Assembly (NCBI GenBank): GCA_029256035.1
Contig: JAQSYR010000003.1
Location: forward strand, 1 to 19,029
Reading direction: 5' to 3'
Length of the DNA: 19,029 nucleotides
Origin: Anaerocolumna sp.
GTDB taxonomy: Bacteria; Bacillota; Clostridia; Lachnospirales; Lachnospiraceae
Part shown: piece by piece, positions 1-6,375 of the stretch
How positions within the stretch are numbered: position 1 is the stretch's first letter
Layout: the number at the start of each line of letters is the position of its first letter
Notes under the pieces: model-generated
Database searches by the model: none
What the model was told of the DNA's origin: nothing
Seen by the model: the letters and a program-made list of their open reading frames with translations, nothing else
Program-made: the position numbers and the translations under genes

Positions 1-351
1 GGATGCTATGAGGGGATAAAAACTAATAATTGCAATTGAGATAAAATAAACCGTAATAACCGCCAGAAACTTACCAAGAATAATATGGCTGACTGGTACC
101 GGGGAAGTTAACAGTAACTGATCCGTTTTTTGTTTCTTTTCCTCTGCCATAAGTCGCATGGTCAGTATGGGAACTAAAATCACAAAAATAAAGGACACAT
201 CAGATAAAACATATTCAAAATTAGCCAGTTGGTTCAGTAAATTATATATAACAAAGAAGATGCCTATAATAATCAGGAAAAATGCAATAAAAACATACCC
301 TGTCATGGATGTAAAATAAGATTTTAATTCTTTCTTATAAATTGCCAGCAT
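1..351 (-). CDS. ABC-2 type transporter permease, N-terminal part (truncated by window edge)
   Basis: Reading from the ATG at 351 gives an open frame of 117 residues that runs off the left edge, so the C-terminal half or more is missing. It begins MLAIYKKELKSYF, the usual cytoplasmic N-terminus of ABC-2 (GldF/NosY-like) permeases. A hydrophobic helix follows at about residues 18-38, a second at about 51-65, then the charged segment MRLMAEEKKQKTDQLLL typical of this family, and another hydrophobic helix at about 95-115. The gene starts 6 bases after the stop of the upstream ATPase, and its AGGAGG ribosome binding site lies inside the end of that gene, so the two are translationally linked and should form one transporter. 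The substrate is unknown. Family assignment rests on the conserved AEEK segment and on the context; I am confident in it, but not in direction of transport or cargo. Confidence 0.85.
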   Translation of the reverse strand, partial: MLAIYKKELKSYFTSMTGYVFIAFFLIIIGIFFVIYNLLNQLANFEYVLSDVSFIFVILVPILTMRLMAEEKKQKTDQLLLTSPVPVSHIILGKFLAVITVYFISIAIISFYPLIAS

Positions 352-357
352 GTTCCC

Positions 358-1335
358 TTACCTCCTCACTCTTTTCCTTCTCTTTCTTATCTTCATTTTC
401 TTTCTTATCTTCGTCACTTCAAGGAAAATATCTTCTAAGGACATTCGAGTCGTTTGCATCTCTACAATGGCACAGTTCGCTTTACTAAAAGCAAAGAAAA
501 TTTCCTCTCTGATATCATGTTCATCACCATAGGAGATGGATAGGGATGTGAGCCCCTTTTTCGAATCCTCTTTGGAATCAAATTCTGGGACAACATTCAG
601 TGGTCCAAGAATGTTTTGTATTACTTCCTTCGTTCCTTTCACCTGTAAATGAAGTTGATTGGAACCAGAAATATGGTTAGACAGATGATCTGCTTTATCG
701 CTAACGATTAACTTACCTTTATTCATAATAATAATCTGATCGCACACTGCACTAACTTCAGATAAAATATGAGAGCTTAAAATTATGGTATGATTTTTCT
801 TCAGTTCTTTTATTAGATCCCGTATCTCTATAATCTGCATAGGATCTAGTCCAACCGTAGGCTCATCTAGAATTAAAACTTCCGGAAATCCCACAATGGC
901 TTGTGCTAAACCAACTCTTTGCTTATATCCTTTGGATAAATGCTTTATTAAACGCCCGGATACATCCGTAATTTTTGTCATATGTAAAATTTTATTGATC
1001 ATTTGTGCTTTATCAGATTTTTTAACCTTTTTTAAATCTGCAACAAAATTCAGATATTCCCTGACTGTCATGTCCGGATATAAAGGTGGTAATTCCGGCA
1101 AATAACCAATACATTTCTTTGCCTCTTCCGGCTCTTCAAAAATGTCATGGCCGTCTACCACTACTGTTCCTTCCGTAGCAGATATGTAACCTGTCAGGAT
1201 ATTCATGGTTGTAGATTTACCTGCTCCATTGGGCCCTAAAAACCCAAGTACCTGCCCCTTTTGGACGGTAAAACTTAGGTTATCAACAGCTAAATGGTCA
1301 CCATACTGTTTGACTAAATTCTTAACTTCTATCAA
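358..1335 (-). CDS. ABC transporter ATP-binding protein (GldA/CcmA-like)
   Basis: A 325-residue nucleotide-binding subunit that should energise the adjacent ABC-2 permease at the inner face of the membrane. Walker A is GPNGAGKS (residues 34-41), the ABC signature is LSKGYKQ (133-139), Walker B is VLILDEP (153-159, with D157 and E158), and the H-loop histidine is H189 in ILSSH. The C-terminal part (about 215-308) is the regulatory extension common in GldA/NatA-type ATPases. The start is a TTG at 1335, supported by AAGGAGGAG just upstream; no ATG start fits the conserved MIEVKNL beginning. The protein ends in an unusually basic tail of 17 residues (KIRKKM, KIRKRR, then KRVRR), encoded by a purine-rich repeat. 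Such ATPase-permease pairs export drugs, lipids, peptides or polysaccharide; the sequence alone does not say which. Confidence 0.9.
   Translation of the reverse strand: MIEVKNLVKQYGDHLAVDNLSFTVQKGQVLGFLGPNGAGKSTTMNILTGYISATEGTVVVDGHDIFEEPEEAKKCIGYLPELPPLYPDMTVREYLNFVADLKKVKKSDKAQMINKILHMTKITDVSGRLIKHLSKGYKQRVGLAQAIVGFPEVLILDEPTVGLDPMQIIEIRDLIKELKKNHTIILSSHILSEVSAVCDQIIIMNKGKLIVSDKADHLSNHISGSNQLHLQVKGTKEVIQNILGPLNVVPEFDSKEDSKKGLTSLSISYGDEHDIREEIFFAFSKANCAIVEMQTTRMSLEDIFLEVTKIRKKMKIRKRRKRVRR
381..412 (-). repeat. 14-bp direct repeat at the 3' end of the ATPase gene
   Basis: The plus-strand sequence TCTTTCTTATCTTC occurs at 381-394 and again at 399-412, a period of 18 bases. In the ATPase reading frame this duplicates a basic hexapeptide (KIRKKM then KIRKRR). 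The period is a multiple of three, so the frame is kept. The surrounding 358-418 stretch is almost pure pyrimidine on the plus strand and also holds the permease ribosome binding site. Confidence 0.7.
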
Positions 1336-1391
1336 AACGTTCTCCTCCTTAAAAAATAATCATCATCTACTCTATGGTAATCCTACTTTGC

Positions 1392-1440
1392 GAAAAATTT
1401 GTGAACAAAGTTTGAATTTCCATAAGTTCACAAATTTTTC
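1392..1440. repeat. Perfect 15-bp inverted repeat upstream of the ABC operon
   Basis: GAAAAATTTGTGAAC (1392-1406) and its exact reverse complement (1426-1440) flank a 19-base spacer. The element lies about 57 bases upstream of the ATPase start, where the promoter or leader of the ABC operon should be. It could be a binding site for a dimeric regulator or a hairpin in the leader RNA. There is no long U-run after it, so a simple terminator is unlikely. A loose candidate -35 (TTGAAA on the minus strand near 1466-1471) lies beyond it, but I do not see a convincing -10. Confidence 0.6.
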
Positions 1441-1502
1441 ACATTTTTAATAGCCTTCCATTATTTTTCAAAGAAAGTCAGTAATACATTTTCAATTACA
1501 AA

Positions 1503-1569
1503 AAGCATACCCCTCCATCTATCATAAATAACCTGTTTGATTATTTATAATAGAAAGAAGGATATGCTT
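1503..1569 (-). terminator. Long hairpin terminator after dapB
   Basis: Two 29-base arms (1503-1531 and 1541-1569) flank a 9-base loop. Twenty-four positions are Watson-Crick pairs. Of the five others, four become U-G wobbles only if the minus strand is transcribed, leaving a single U-U mismatch. On that strand the stem is followed by a run of five U. It sits 62 bases after the dapB stop codon, so it most likely ends the dapA-dapB transcript or protects its 3' end. The wobble pattern gives the strand. Confidence 0.75.
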
Positions 1570-1631
1570 AATAGAATCTTCCTATATTCTTTTCATGAAT
1601 TACAATACTATAAACTCTTAATCAATATATT

Positions 1632-2387
1632 TTATCCAATTACGTCTTTCATATCATACATTCCTGGGCCTTTTCCTGCCAGGAATTTAGCAGCCTGAAT
1701 TGCACCTTTTGCAAAAATTGCTTTTGAATAAGCAGTATGTTTAATCTCGATTACCTCATCGATTCCGGCATAGATCACTTCATGTTCCCCTACAATGGTG
1801 CCACCTCGTACTGCAGCAATGCCGATTTCTTTTTTCTTTCGCTTTTCACGTACTGGTGAGCGGTCATAATTATAGGTGTATTCCTGGTCTAGCACTTCAT
1901 TGATTGCATCTGCAAGTGCCAGTGCTGTTCCGGAAGGTGCATCTACTTTCTGGTTGTGATGCTTCTCAACGATTTCTATATCAAAGTCAGCATCTACAAG
2001 TACATTGGTTACTGCCTTTAGCACCTTCATAATTGTATTAACACCAAGAGACATATTAGCGGAACGAAGAATTGCAACATTTTTCGAAGCTTCCTTTACC
2101 AAAGCTATGTCAGCTTCTGATAAACCTGTGGTTGATAGTACAATTGGTACTTGTTTTTCCTGTGCATATTGTAACATCTCTCCGATATTTACAGGAGATG
2201 AGAAATCTATGATGACATCTGCCGCAACATTACACGCTGGAAAAGAAGTAAATACCGGATACCCATTATCTGTAGTTTCTTTTAAATCAATGCCTGCTAC
2301 AATTTCTGCATTTTCATCATTGTAAACTAATTCAGAAATTACCTTTCCCATTCTGCCATTACAGCCCTTCATAATAATTCTTGTCAT
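1632..2387 (-). CDS. dapB: 4-hydroxy-tetrahydrodipicolinate reductase
   Basis: DapB reduces the product of DapA to tetrahydrodipicolinate with NAD(P)H, the second committed step of cytoplasmic lysine/diaminopimelate synthesis. The N-terminal Rossmann motif is GCNGRMGK. The catalytic block is EIVEKHHNQKVDAPSGTA, containing the paired histidines and the lysine of the family active site. STTGLSEAD is the usual dinucleotide-contacting segment. I chose the ATG at 2387 (251 residues): AGGTGG lies just before it and the protein then begins MTRIIMKGCNGRMG as in other DapB proteins. An in-frame ATG at 2414 would add nine residues, but it overlaps the end of dapA and has no ribosome binding site. It follows dapA by 28 bases and shares its riboswitch-controlled transcript. 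Family length is about 250-270. Confidence 0.96.
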   Translation of the reverse strand: MTRIIMKGCNGRMGKVISELVYNDENAEIVAGIDLKETTDNGYPVFTSFPACNVAADVIIDFSSPVNIGEMLQYAQEKQVPIVLSTTGLSEADIALVKEASKNVAILRSANMSLGVNTIMKVLKAVTNVLVDADFDIEIVEKHHNQKVDAPSGTALALADAINEVLDQEYTYNYDRSPVREKRKKKEIGIAAVRGGTIVGEHEVIYAGIDEVIEIKHTAYSKAIFAKGAIQAAKFLAGKGPGMYDMKDVIG

Positions 2388-2415
2388 TTTATCCACCTGG
2401 TACCTTTCTTTCATG

Positions 2416-3303
2416 CTATAATTCTATACCAAATTCTTTCATGGCTTTTATTAATTTTTGAACATTATCTGGTTCCATTTCAGTTAATGGTTTTCTAAGT
2501 TCACCAACTTCAAATCCCATTAGGTTAACACCCATCTTAACTGGAATGGGATTAACTTCGCAGAACAAAGCGTCTATTAATGGAATCGCTTTTAATTGAA
2601 GATCCAGACTGCCTTTTAAATCTCCCTCAAAATATTTTGCTACAATATCATGGGTTTCTTTTGGTGCAATATTGGATAATACAGAGATAACACCTACTCC
2701 ACCAAGGGAAAGTAAAGGAACTATCTGATCATCATTACCAGAATACAAGTCAATATCACCCTGAGTTAAATGCATAAGGCTTGCTACCTGCGCTATATTT
2801 CCACTGGCTTCTTTTATTCCTACAATGTTATCCACATTTTTCACTAATTCTGCGGCAGTTGCCGGCATAATATTACAACCGGTTCTTCCAGGAACATTAT
2901 ACATAAGGATAGGAAGATCTACTGATTTTGCAATATCAGTAAAATGTACTACCAAGCCTTTCTGGGTAGCTTTATTATAATATGGAGTTACAACCAAAAG
3001 GCCGTCAGCACCATGTTTTTGTGCTTCCTGTGATAAATAAATGGCAGTTTCTGTACTGTTAGAACCTGTTCCTGCGATTACCGGAATTCTCTTACTTACC
3101 TTATCTACTGTGTAACGGATACACTCTAAATGTTCTTCATGACTTAGTGTAGAAGCTTCACCTGTTGTTCCACAGATAATAATACTGTCAGTTCCATTTG
3201 CTATCTGATAATCAATTAATTCTCCAAGTTTTTCATAATTAACTTCATTTTTCTCTGTAAATGGTGTAATAATTGCAACACCGGCCCCTTTAAAAATAGC
3301 CAT
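2416..3303 (-). CDS. dapA: 4-hydroxy-tetrahydrodipicolinate synthase
   Basis: DapA condenses pyruvate with aspartate semialdehyde, the first step specific to the lysine/diaminopimelate branch. At 295 residues it has the full family length. Visible active-site elements of this class I TIM-barrel aldolase are GTTGEAST (45-52, with the threonine pair), YNVPGRTG (Y135 and R140) and the Schiff-base lysine K164 in GIKEASGN. The start ATG at 3303 has AGGAGGTAAGTT in front of it. It is the first gene of a dapA-dapB operon whose leader carries a promoter, a lysine riboswitch and an intrinsic terminator, so synthesis should fall when lysine is plentiful. A neighbouring N-acetylneuraminate-lyase-type function is unlikely given the Y-R-K set, the dapB partner and the lysine riboswitch. 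Confidence 0.97.
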   Translation of the reverse strand: MAIFKGAGVAIITPFTEKNEVNYEKLGELIDYQIANGTDSIIICGTTGEASTLSHEEHLECIRYTVDKVSKRIPVIAGTGSNSTETAIYLSQEAQKHGADGLLVVTPYYNKATQKGLVVHFTDIAKSVDLPILMYNVPGRTGCNIMPATAAELVKNVDNIVGIKEASGNIAQVASLMHLTQGDIDLYSGNDDQIVPLLSLGGVGVISVLSNIAPKETHDIVAKYFEGDLKGSLDLQLKAIPLIDALFCEVNPIPVKMGVNLMGFEVGELRKPLTEMEPDNVQKLIKAMKEFGIEL

Positions 3304-3398
3304 AACTTACCTCCTGTTATACATAATCCAATCTACAAGTTGCACCGCACTTTCTGGCGGAGACTTTCTTATTGCATAGGATCTATACTGTATACAAT

Positions 3399-3422
3399 AA
3401 AAAAAGCCGACTAAGTGTCGAC
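3399..3422 (-). terminator. Riboswitch-controlled intrinsic terminator
   Basis: On the minus strand GTCGAC, a five-base loop ACTTA and GTCGGC form a six-pair stem with one U-G wobble, followed at once by seven U. It lies between the lysine riboswitch and dapA. The 3' strand of riboswitch helix P1 (3490-3498) is perfectly complementary over nine bases to 3424-3432, next to this stem. That gives an alternative pairing that could act as antiterminator when lysine is absent. The terminator is seen; the switching mechanism is inferred from known lysine riboswitches. Confidence 0.8.
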
Positions 3423-3489
3423 ACTAAAGAATTCATCTATCTACCTGTAGTTTCTTATGTCCAAAAAAGGACGAAATACCGGACTTTAT

Positions 3490-3666
3490 ATTCTTTAGGC
3501 AGCACTCCATCATAGAAATGATGACAGTCATATAGCTCTTAACCATATGCCCAACCAAGTTATTACAGATCTAACCTGATTTCGGCAACTTTTCCTTTCC
3601 ACTACATTCCTCTATGTCTGCCATATCCTGTAATGTACTACTAAAAGATGCACCTCTACCATAAAC
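3490..3666 (-). promoter_or_regulatory. Lysine riboswitch (L box) upstream of dapA
   Basis: The minus strand carries the conserved landmarks of the lysine aptamer in the right order. These are AGAGGTGC (3650-3657) followed by TTTTAGTAGTA, AAAAGTTGCCGAAAT (3579-3593), GACTGTCATCATTTC (3515-3529) and GGAGTGCTGCC (3498-3508). Helix P1 closes between GGTAG at the 5' end and CTGCC at the 3' end, with a further TTTA/TAAA pairing. The aptamer lies about 190 bases before the dapA start and is followed by an intrinsic terminator. Binding of lysine should favour termination and switch off dapA-dapB. Identification is by recalled consensus, without a covariance search. Confidence 0.95.
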
Positions 3667-3685
3667 ATTATTGATTTGTACCACC

Positions 3686-3714
3686 ATAATAACATTATAA
3701 AAATACCTTGTCAA
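3686..3714 (-). promoter_or_regulatory. Sigma-A promoter of the dapA-dapB operon
   Basis: On the minus strand, TTGACA (3709-3714), a 17-base spacer and TATTAT (3686-3691) give a near-consensus promoter. It would start transcription about ten bases before the riboswitch helix P1, as expected for an L-box leader. Confidence 0.85.
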
Positions 3715-3739
3715 TTATATTTTTCTTTTCATCAATCTA

Positions 3740-3792
3740 TTGCAAATTCAAAAATTTTGTGTTACATTACTGGTAGAAAAACTGATATATTA
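3740..3792 (+). promoter_or_regulatory. Candidate promoter and operator of the plus-strand aldolase gene
   Basis: TTGCAA (3740-3745), a 17-base spacer and TACATT (3763-3768) form a possible promoter for the aldolase at 3846. TGATATATTA (3783-3792) differs by one base from the palindrome found at the other promoters of the island and would lie just after this start site. Alternatively, TATATT inside the palindrome (3786-3791) is itself the -10, with a weak -35 near 3762; the site would then overlap the -10 as it does elsewhere. The two readings cannot be separated by eye. Confidence 0.45.
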
Positions 3793-3845
3793 GTTTCAAC
3801 ATAAATTAATATTTATAATCAAAAACAGAATTGGAGGTTGTATAA

Positions 3846-4643
3846 ATGGAAAATACAATGAAAAGAATCGGAGATACCGGGCTTGTTCCTGTAGTAGTAA
3901 TTGACGATGTAAAAACTGCAGTAGATACAGCAAATGCACTATTAAAAGGTGGCGTAGACCTTATGGAAATTACCATGCGAACTGCTGCTGGAATGGAATC
4001 TATCCGTTTAGTTGCTGAGTCTTGCCCTGATATGTTAGTTGGTGCCGGTACCGTATTAACTATGGAACAATGTAAACAGGCCATTGCATATGGAGCTAAA
4101 TTTATAGTTTCTCCAGGTTTTGACCCCGATATTGTTGATTATTGTAATGAGCAAAATATCCCTATATGCCCAGGATGCGTAACCCCTACTGAAATCACAG
4201 CTGCTATAAAGAAAGGTTTAAAAGTAGTTAAATTCTTCCCTGCTAATGTTTACGGTGGAATTAAAGCAATCAAAGCATTGGCTGGTCCATTTACAGATAT
4301 GCAGTTTATTCCAACAGGTGGAGTAAGTTTAACAAATCTTGCTGATTTTACCAGCAAACCAATCTATGCTATTGGTGGTGGCTGGTTATGTTCCCGTGAA
4401 TCTATTAATAGCGGTGACTTTGCAGAGATTACAGACACTTGTGCTAAATCAGTTGATGTATTGTTAGGTCTTAAAGATGCAGATGACAATACCTCTTCAT
4501 TAAATGAAATAATGAAGAAAGGTGGAGCAGTTTCCACAATCAGCAAAAGCCGTTTGACTTCACAGTTAGTAAGAAGAGGCTTTGAAGTATCAGAAGCAGG
4601 CAATACATTTAAAAAAGCTGATATAACGATAACTGTGAAATAA
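3846..4643 (+). CDS. eda: KDPG/KHG-type aldolase with C-terminal extension
   Basis: Family members split 2-keto-3-deoxy-6-phosphogluconate (or 4-hydroxy-2-oxoglutarate) into pyruvate plus an aldehyde. Residues 1-209 match Eda: E41 and R45 in MEITMRT, GAGTVLT (67-73), PGFDPDI, and the Schiff-base lysine K129 in KVVKFFPAN. Two features are odd. The usual GGSW near the end of the barrel is GGGW (177-180), so the serine that helps bind substrate phosphate in E. coli Eda is missing. About 56 extra residues (210-265) follow, ending in KADITITVK; they resemble part of the glyoxalase-like extension on some clostridial Eda proteins but are too short for a full domain. The start ATG has GGAGG (3832-3836) at proper spacing. 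It is a single-gene unit, opposite in direction to its neighbours and ending at a strong hairpin. It is one of three Eda-like genes here. Substrate is uncertain. Confidence 0.88.
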   Translation: MENTMKRIGDTGLVPVVVIDDVKTAVDTANALLKGGVDLMEITMRTAAGMESIRLVAESCPDMLVGAGTVLTMEQCKQAIAYGAKFIVSPGFDPDIVDYCNEQNIPICPGCVTPTEITAAIKKGLKVVKFFPANVYGGIKAIKALAGPFTDMQFIPTGGVSLTNLADFTSKPIYAIGGGWLCSRESINSGDFAEITDTCAKSVDVLLGLKDADDNTSSLNEIMKKGGAVSTISKSRLTSQLVRRGFEVSEAGNTFKKADITITVK

Positions 4644-4793
4644 TACTGTAAAATCATAGATTATAATTTTATACGTTATGTTTTACCATCTTATTTTGTT
4701 TCAATACTATTTTGAAGAAGCGCCCAAAACTTAATTTAGAATAGTTTATAAAATAAGTTGTAAATAAATGAATTACCCCAAAAGTATGTTAAG

Positions 4794-4845
4794 AAACAGG
4801 CTGTCTCACTAGTTTTCAACTATTAGCGAGACAGCCTGTTTTATT
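4794..4845 (+). terminator. Strong hairpin terminator between converging genes
   Basis: An 18-base arm AAACAGGCTGTCTCACTA (4794-4811) pairs with 4824-4841 with one mismatch. The loop contains a further AGTT/AACT pairing. On the plus strand the stem runs into TTTTATT, so it should end the aldolase transcript. On the minus strand only three U follow, but it may also stop transcription coming from gnd. The rest of 4644-4971 is AT-rich and holds no gene that I can support. Confidence 0.85.
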
Positions 4846-4910
4846 CCATGAATATATTTATATATACAACGAAAGGTTTCCATGTTTACAAATAAAGAAA
4901 TTTTATATAG

Positions 4911-4920
4911 TAATATATTA
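4911..4920. promoter_or_regulatory. Orphan copy of the TAATATATTA operator-like palindrome
   Basis: An exact copy of the palindrome found at the island's promoters lies about 50 bases beyond the gnd stop codon, between two converging genes. There is no strong promoter around it. A weak minus-strand possibility (TTGTGA, 18 bases, TATATA) would read towards the terminator and leads to no gene. It may be a decoy, a remnant, or chance in AT-rich DNA. Confidence 0.35.
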
Positions 4921-4971
4921 ATTCAGCTCACAATTCTCTCTTTTTTCCACTCTTTATCACGGAATTCTCTC

Positions 4972-6360
4972 TTATTTTTCCCACTCTGTATGGAAATAGC
5001 CTTCTTTATCCACTCGTTTGTAGGTATGAGCTCCAAAACAATCTCTTAGTGCCTGTACAAAGTTAACCGGCATCTGTTCCATTCTAAAGTAATCATAATA
5101 GTTAAGCGCTGATGCCAAGGCAGGTATTGCAATGGCTGCACTGGAGGTTTTTGTAACCACTTCTCTAAGGGCTGGTTCCAGTTTTGTTATATAATGAAAG
5201 GCTTCACTTAACATTAAATTTTCTTTCTCTTCTGTTAGGGATTCTTTCACTTCAGATAGTAATACGCTTCGGATAATACAGCCTTCACGCCAAACAGATG
5301 CTAACTCTGAAAGATCAATCTTCCATCCATTCTCTTCTGATGCCTTTGCAATTAATGCCATTCCCTGAGCGTAACTTGCAATAACTCCCGCTAGTAAGGC
5401 TTCTCCAAGTTTCTTCTCATAATCATCCAAAGTATATGGACTTCCACTATGGCTTAAATGTTTATTTCCCTGTACTCGAATTTCCTTATTGGAAGAAAAG
5501 CTTCGTGCAAATACTGCTTCAAAAATAGTTGGAATATAAACTCCGCGGTCGATTGCTTCTTCCAGTGTCCATTTCCCAGTTCCTTTTTGTTCTGCAACAT
5601 CAAGAATTTTATCTACTAAAGGTGTATTGTCTTCATCCATTTTTTCAAGTACTGTTACACTAATATCAATGAGATAGGAATCCAGCTTGGAATTTTTCCA
5701 GTTTTCAAATGTACCCAAGATACTATCATGTTCCAGATTCAGCCCATACTTCATAATATGATAAGTTTCTGCAATTAGCTGCAAAATAGCATACTCTATG
5801 CCATTATGAACCATTTTAACATAATGTCCGGCACCTTCTGGTCCAATATAAGTACAGCAAGGCTCGTCTTTATAGTAAGCTGCTATGGTCTTTAGTATAT
5901 GTTTTGATGCTTCCCAGCCTTCTTTGCTGCCCCCAGCCATCATACTAGGTCCCAGTAATGCACCCTTTTCTCCACCAGATACACCGACTCCCATATAACA
6001 GATCCCTTTTTCCTTAAGATCATTATATCTTCTTGAAGTGTCTTTAAAGTAAGAATTACCGCCATCAATGACAATGTCACCTGGTTCTAACGCCGGAAGT
6101 AAGTCCTCGATTACAGAATCTACAGGCGCTCCGGCAGTTATCATTAGAAATATAATTCTTGGACTCTTTAAACTGCTTAGCATCTGCTCTTTTGTACTAC
6201 ATACCACATAACTATCTTCTTTCCCATTTAAAGCAAAGCGCTCTTTCTCTGCCTCGCTTTTACTAAAGGCTGCCACCTTAAAGCCTTTATTTATCATATT
6301 TTTAGCCAGGCTGCTACCCATTACACCTAAACCATATACTGCAATATCATAATTCTTCAT
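4972..6360 (-). CDS. gnd: 6-phosphogluconate dehydrogenase, decarboxylating
   Basis: Oxidatively decarboxylates 6-phosphogluconate to ribulose 5-phosphate in the cytoplasm. The N-terminal Rossmann motif is YGLGVMGSSLAKN (9-21). The signature GVSGGEKGALLGPSMM lies at 126-141, and the catalytic pair K182 and N186 sits in YVKMVHNGIEY. The C-terminal helical domain includes DVAEQKGTGKWT and ends GYFHTEWEK, as in the family. At 462 residues it has normal length (about 468-480). At the usual NADP 2'-phosphate site the common N-R-[ST] reads S-K-S (33-35), with lysine in place of arginine; cofactor preference is therefore not certain. It lies 15 bases after gntR, with an imperfect ribosome site (AAGGCGGTGA). 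A regulator plus gnd resembles the B. subtilis gnt operon (gntZ), which points to gluconate use rather than a housekeeping pentose pathway. Confidence 0.95.
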   Translation of the reverse strand: MKNYDIAVYGLGVMGSSLAKNMINKGFKVAAFSKSEAEKERFALNGKEDSYVVCSTKEQMLSSLKSPRIIFLMITAGAPVDSVIEDLLPALEPGDIVIDGGNSYFKDTSRRYNDLKEKGICYMGVGVSGGEKGALLGPSMMAGGSKEGWEASKHILKTIAAYYKDEPCCTYIGPEGAGHYVKMVHNGIEYAILQLIAETYHIMKYGLNLEHDSILGTFENWKNSKLDSYLIDISVTVLEKMDEDNTPLVDKILDVAEQKGTGKWTLEEAIDRGVYIPTIFEAVFARSFSSNKEIRVQGNKHLSHSGSPYTLDDYEKKLGEALLAGVIASYAQGMALIAKASEENGWKIDLSELASVWREGCIIRSVLLSEVKESLTEEKENLMLSEAFHYITKLEPALREVVTKTSSAAIAIPALASALNYYDYFRMEQMPVNFVQALRDCFGAHTYKRVDKEGYFHTEWEK

Positions 6361-6375
6361 ATTACGTTCACCGCC

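Noticed and set aside
2388..2414. ATG at 2414 as the dapB start
   Set aside because: No ribosome site lies before it, whereas AGGTGG precedes the internal ATG at 2387 that matches the normal DapB N-terminus.
3806..4084. 92-residue minus-strand frame across the start of the plus-strand aldolase
   Set aside because: It is antisense to the aldolase active-site region and has no ribosome binding site or recognisable domain.
4794..4841. GGCTGTCTCA...GAGACAGCC hairpin as an insertion-sequence end
   Set aside because: Similar strings occur at IS ends, but here both arms are adjacent, no transposase or target duplication is visible, and a U-run makes it a terminator.
4803..4875. 24-codon minus-strand frame starting near 4877 within the gnd 3' region
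   Set aside because: It runs through the terminator stem and has no ribosome site.
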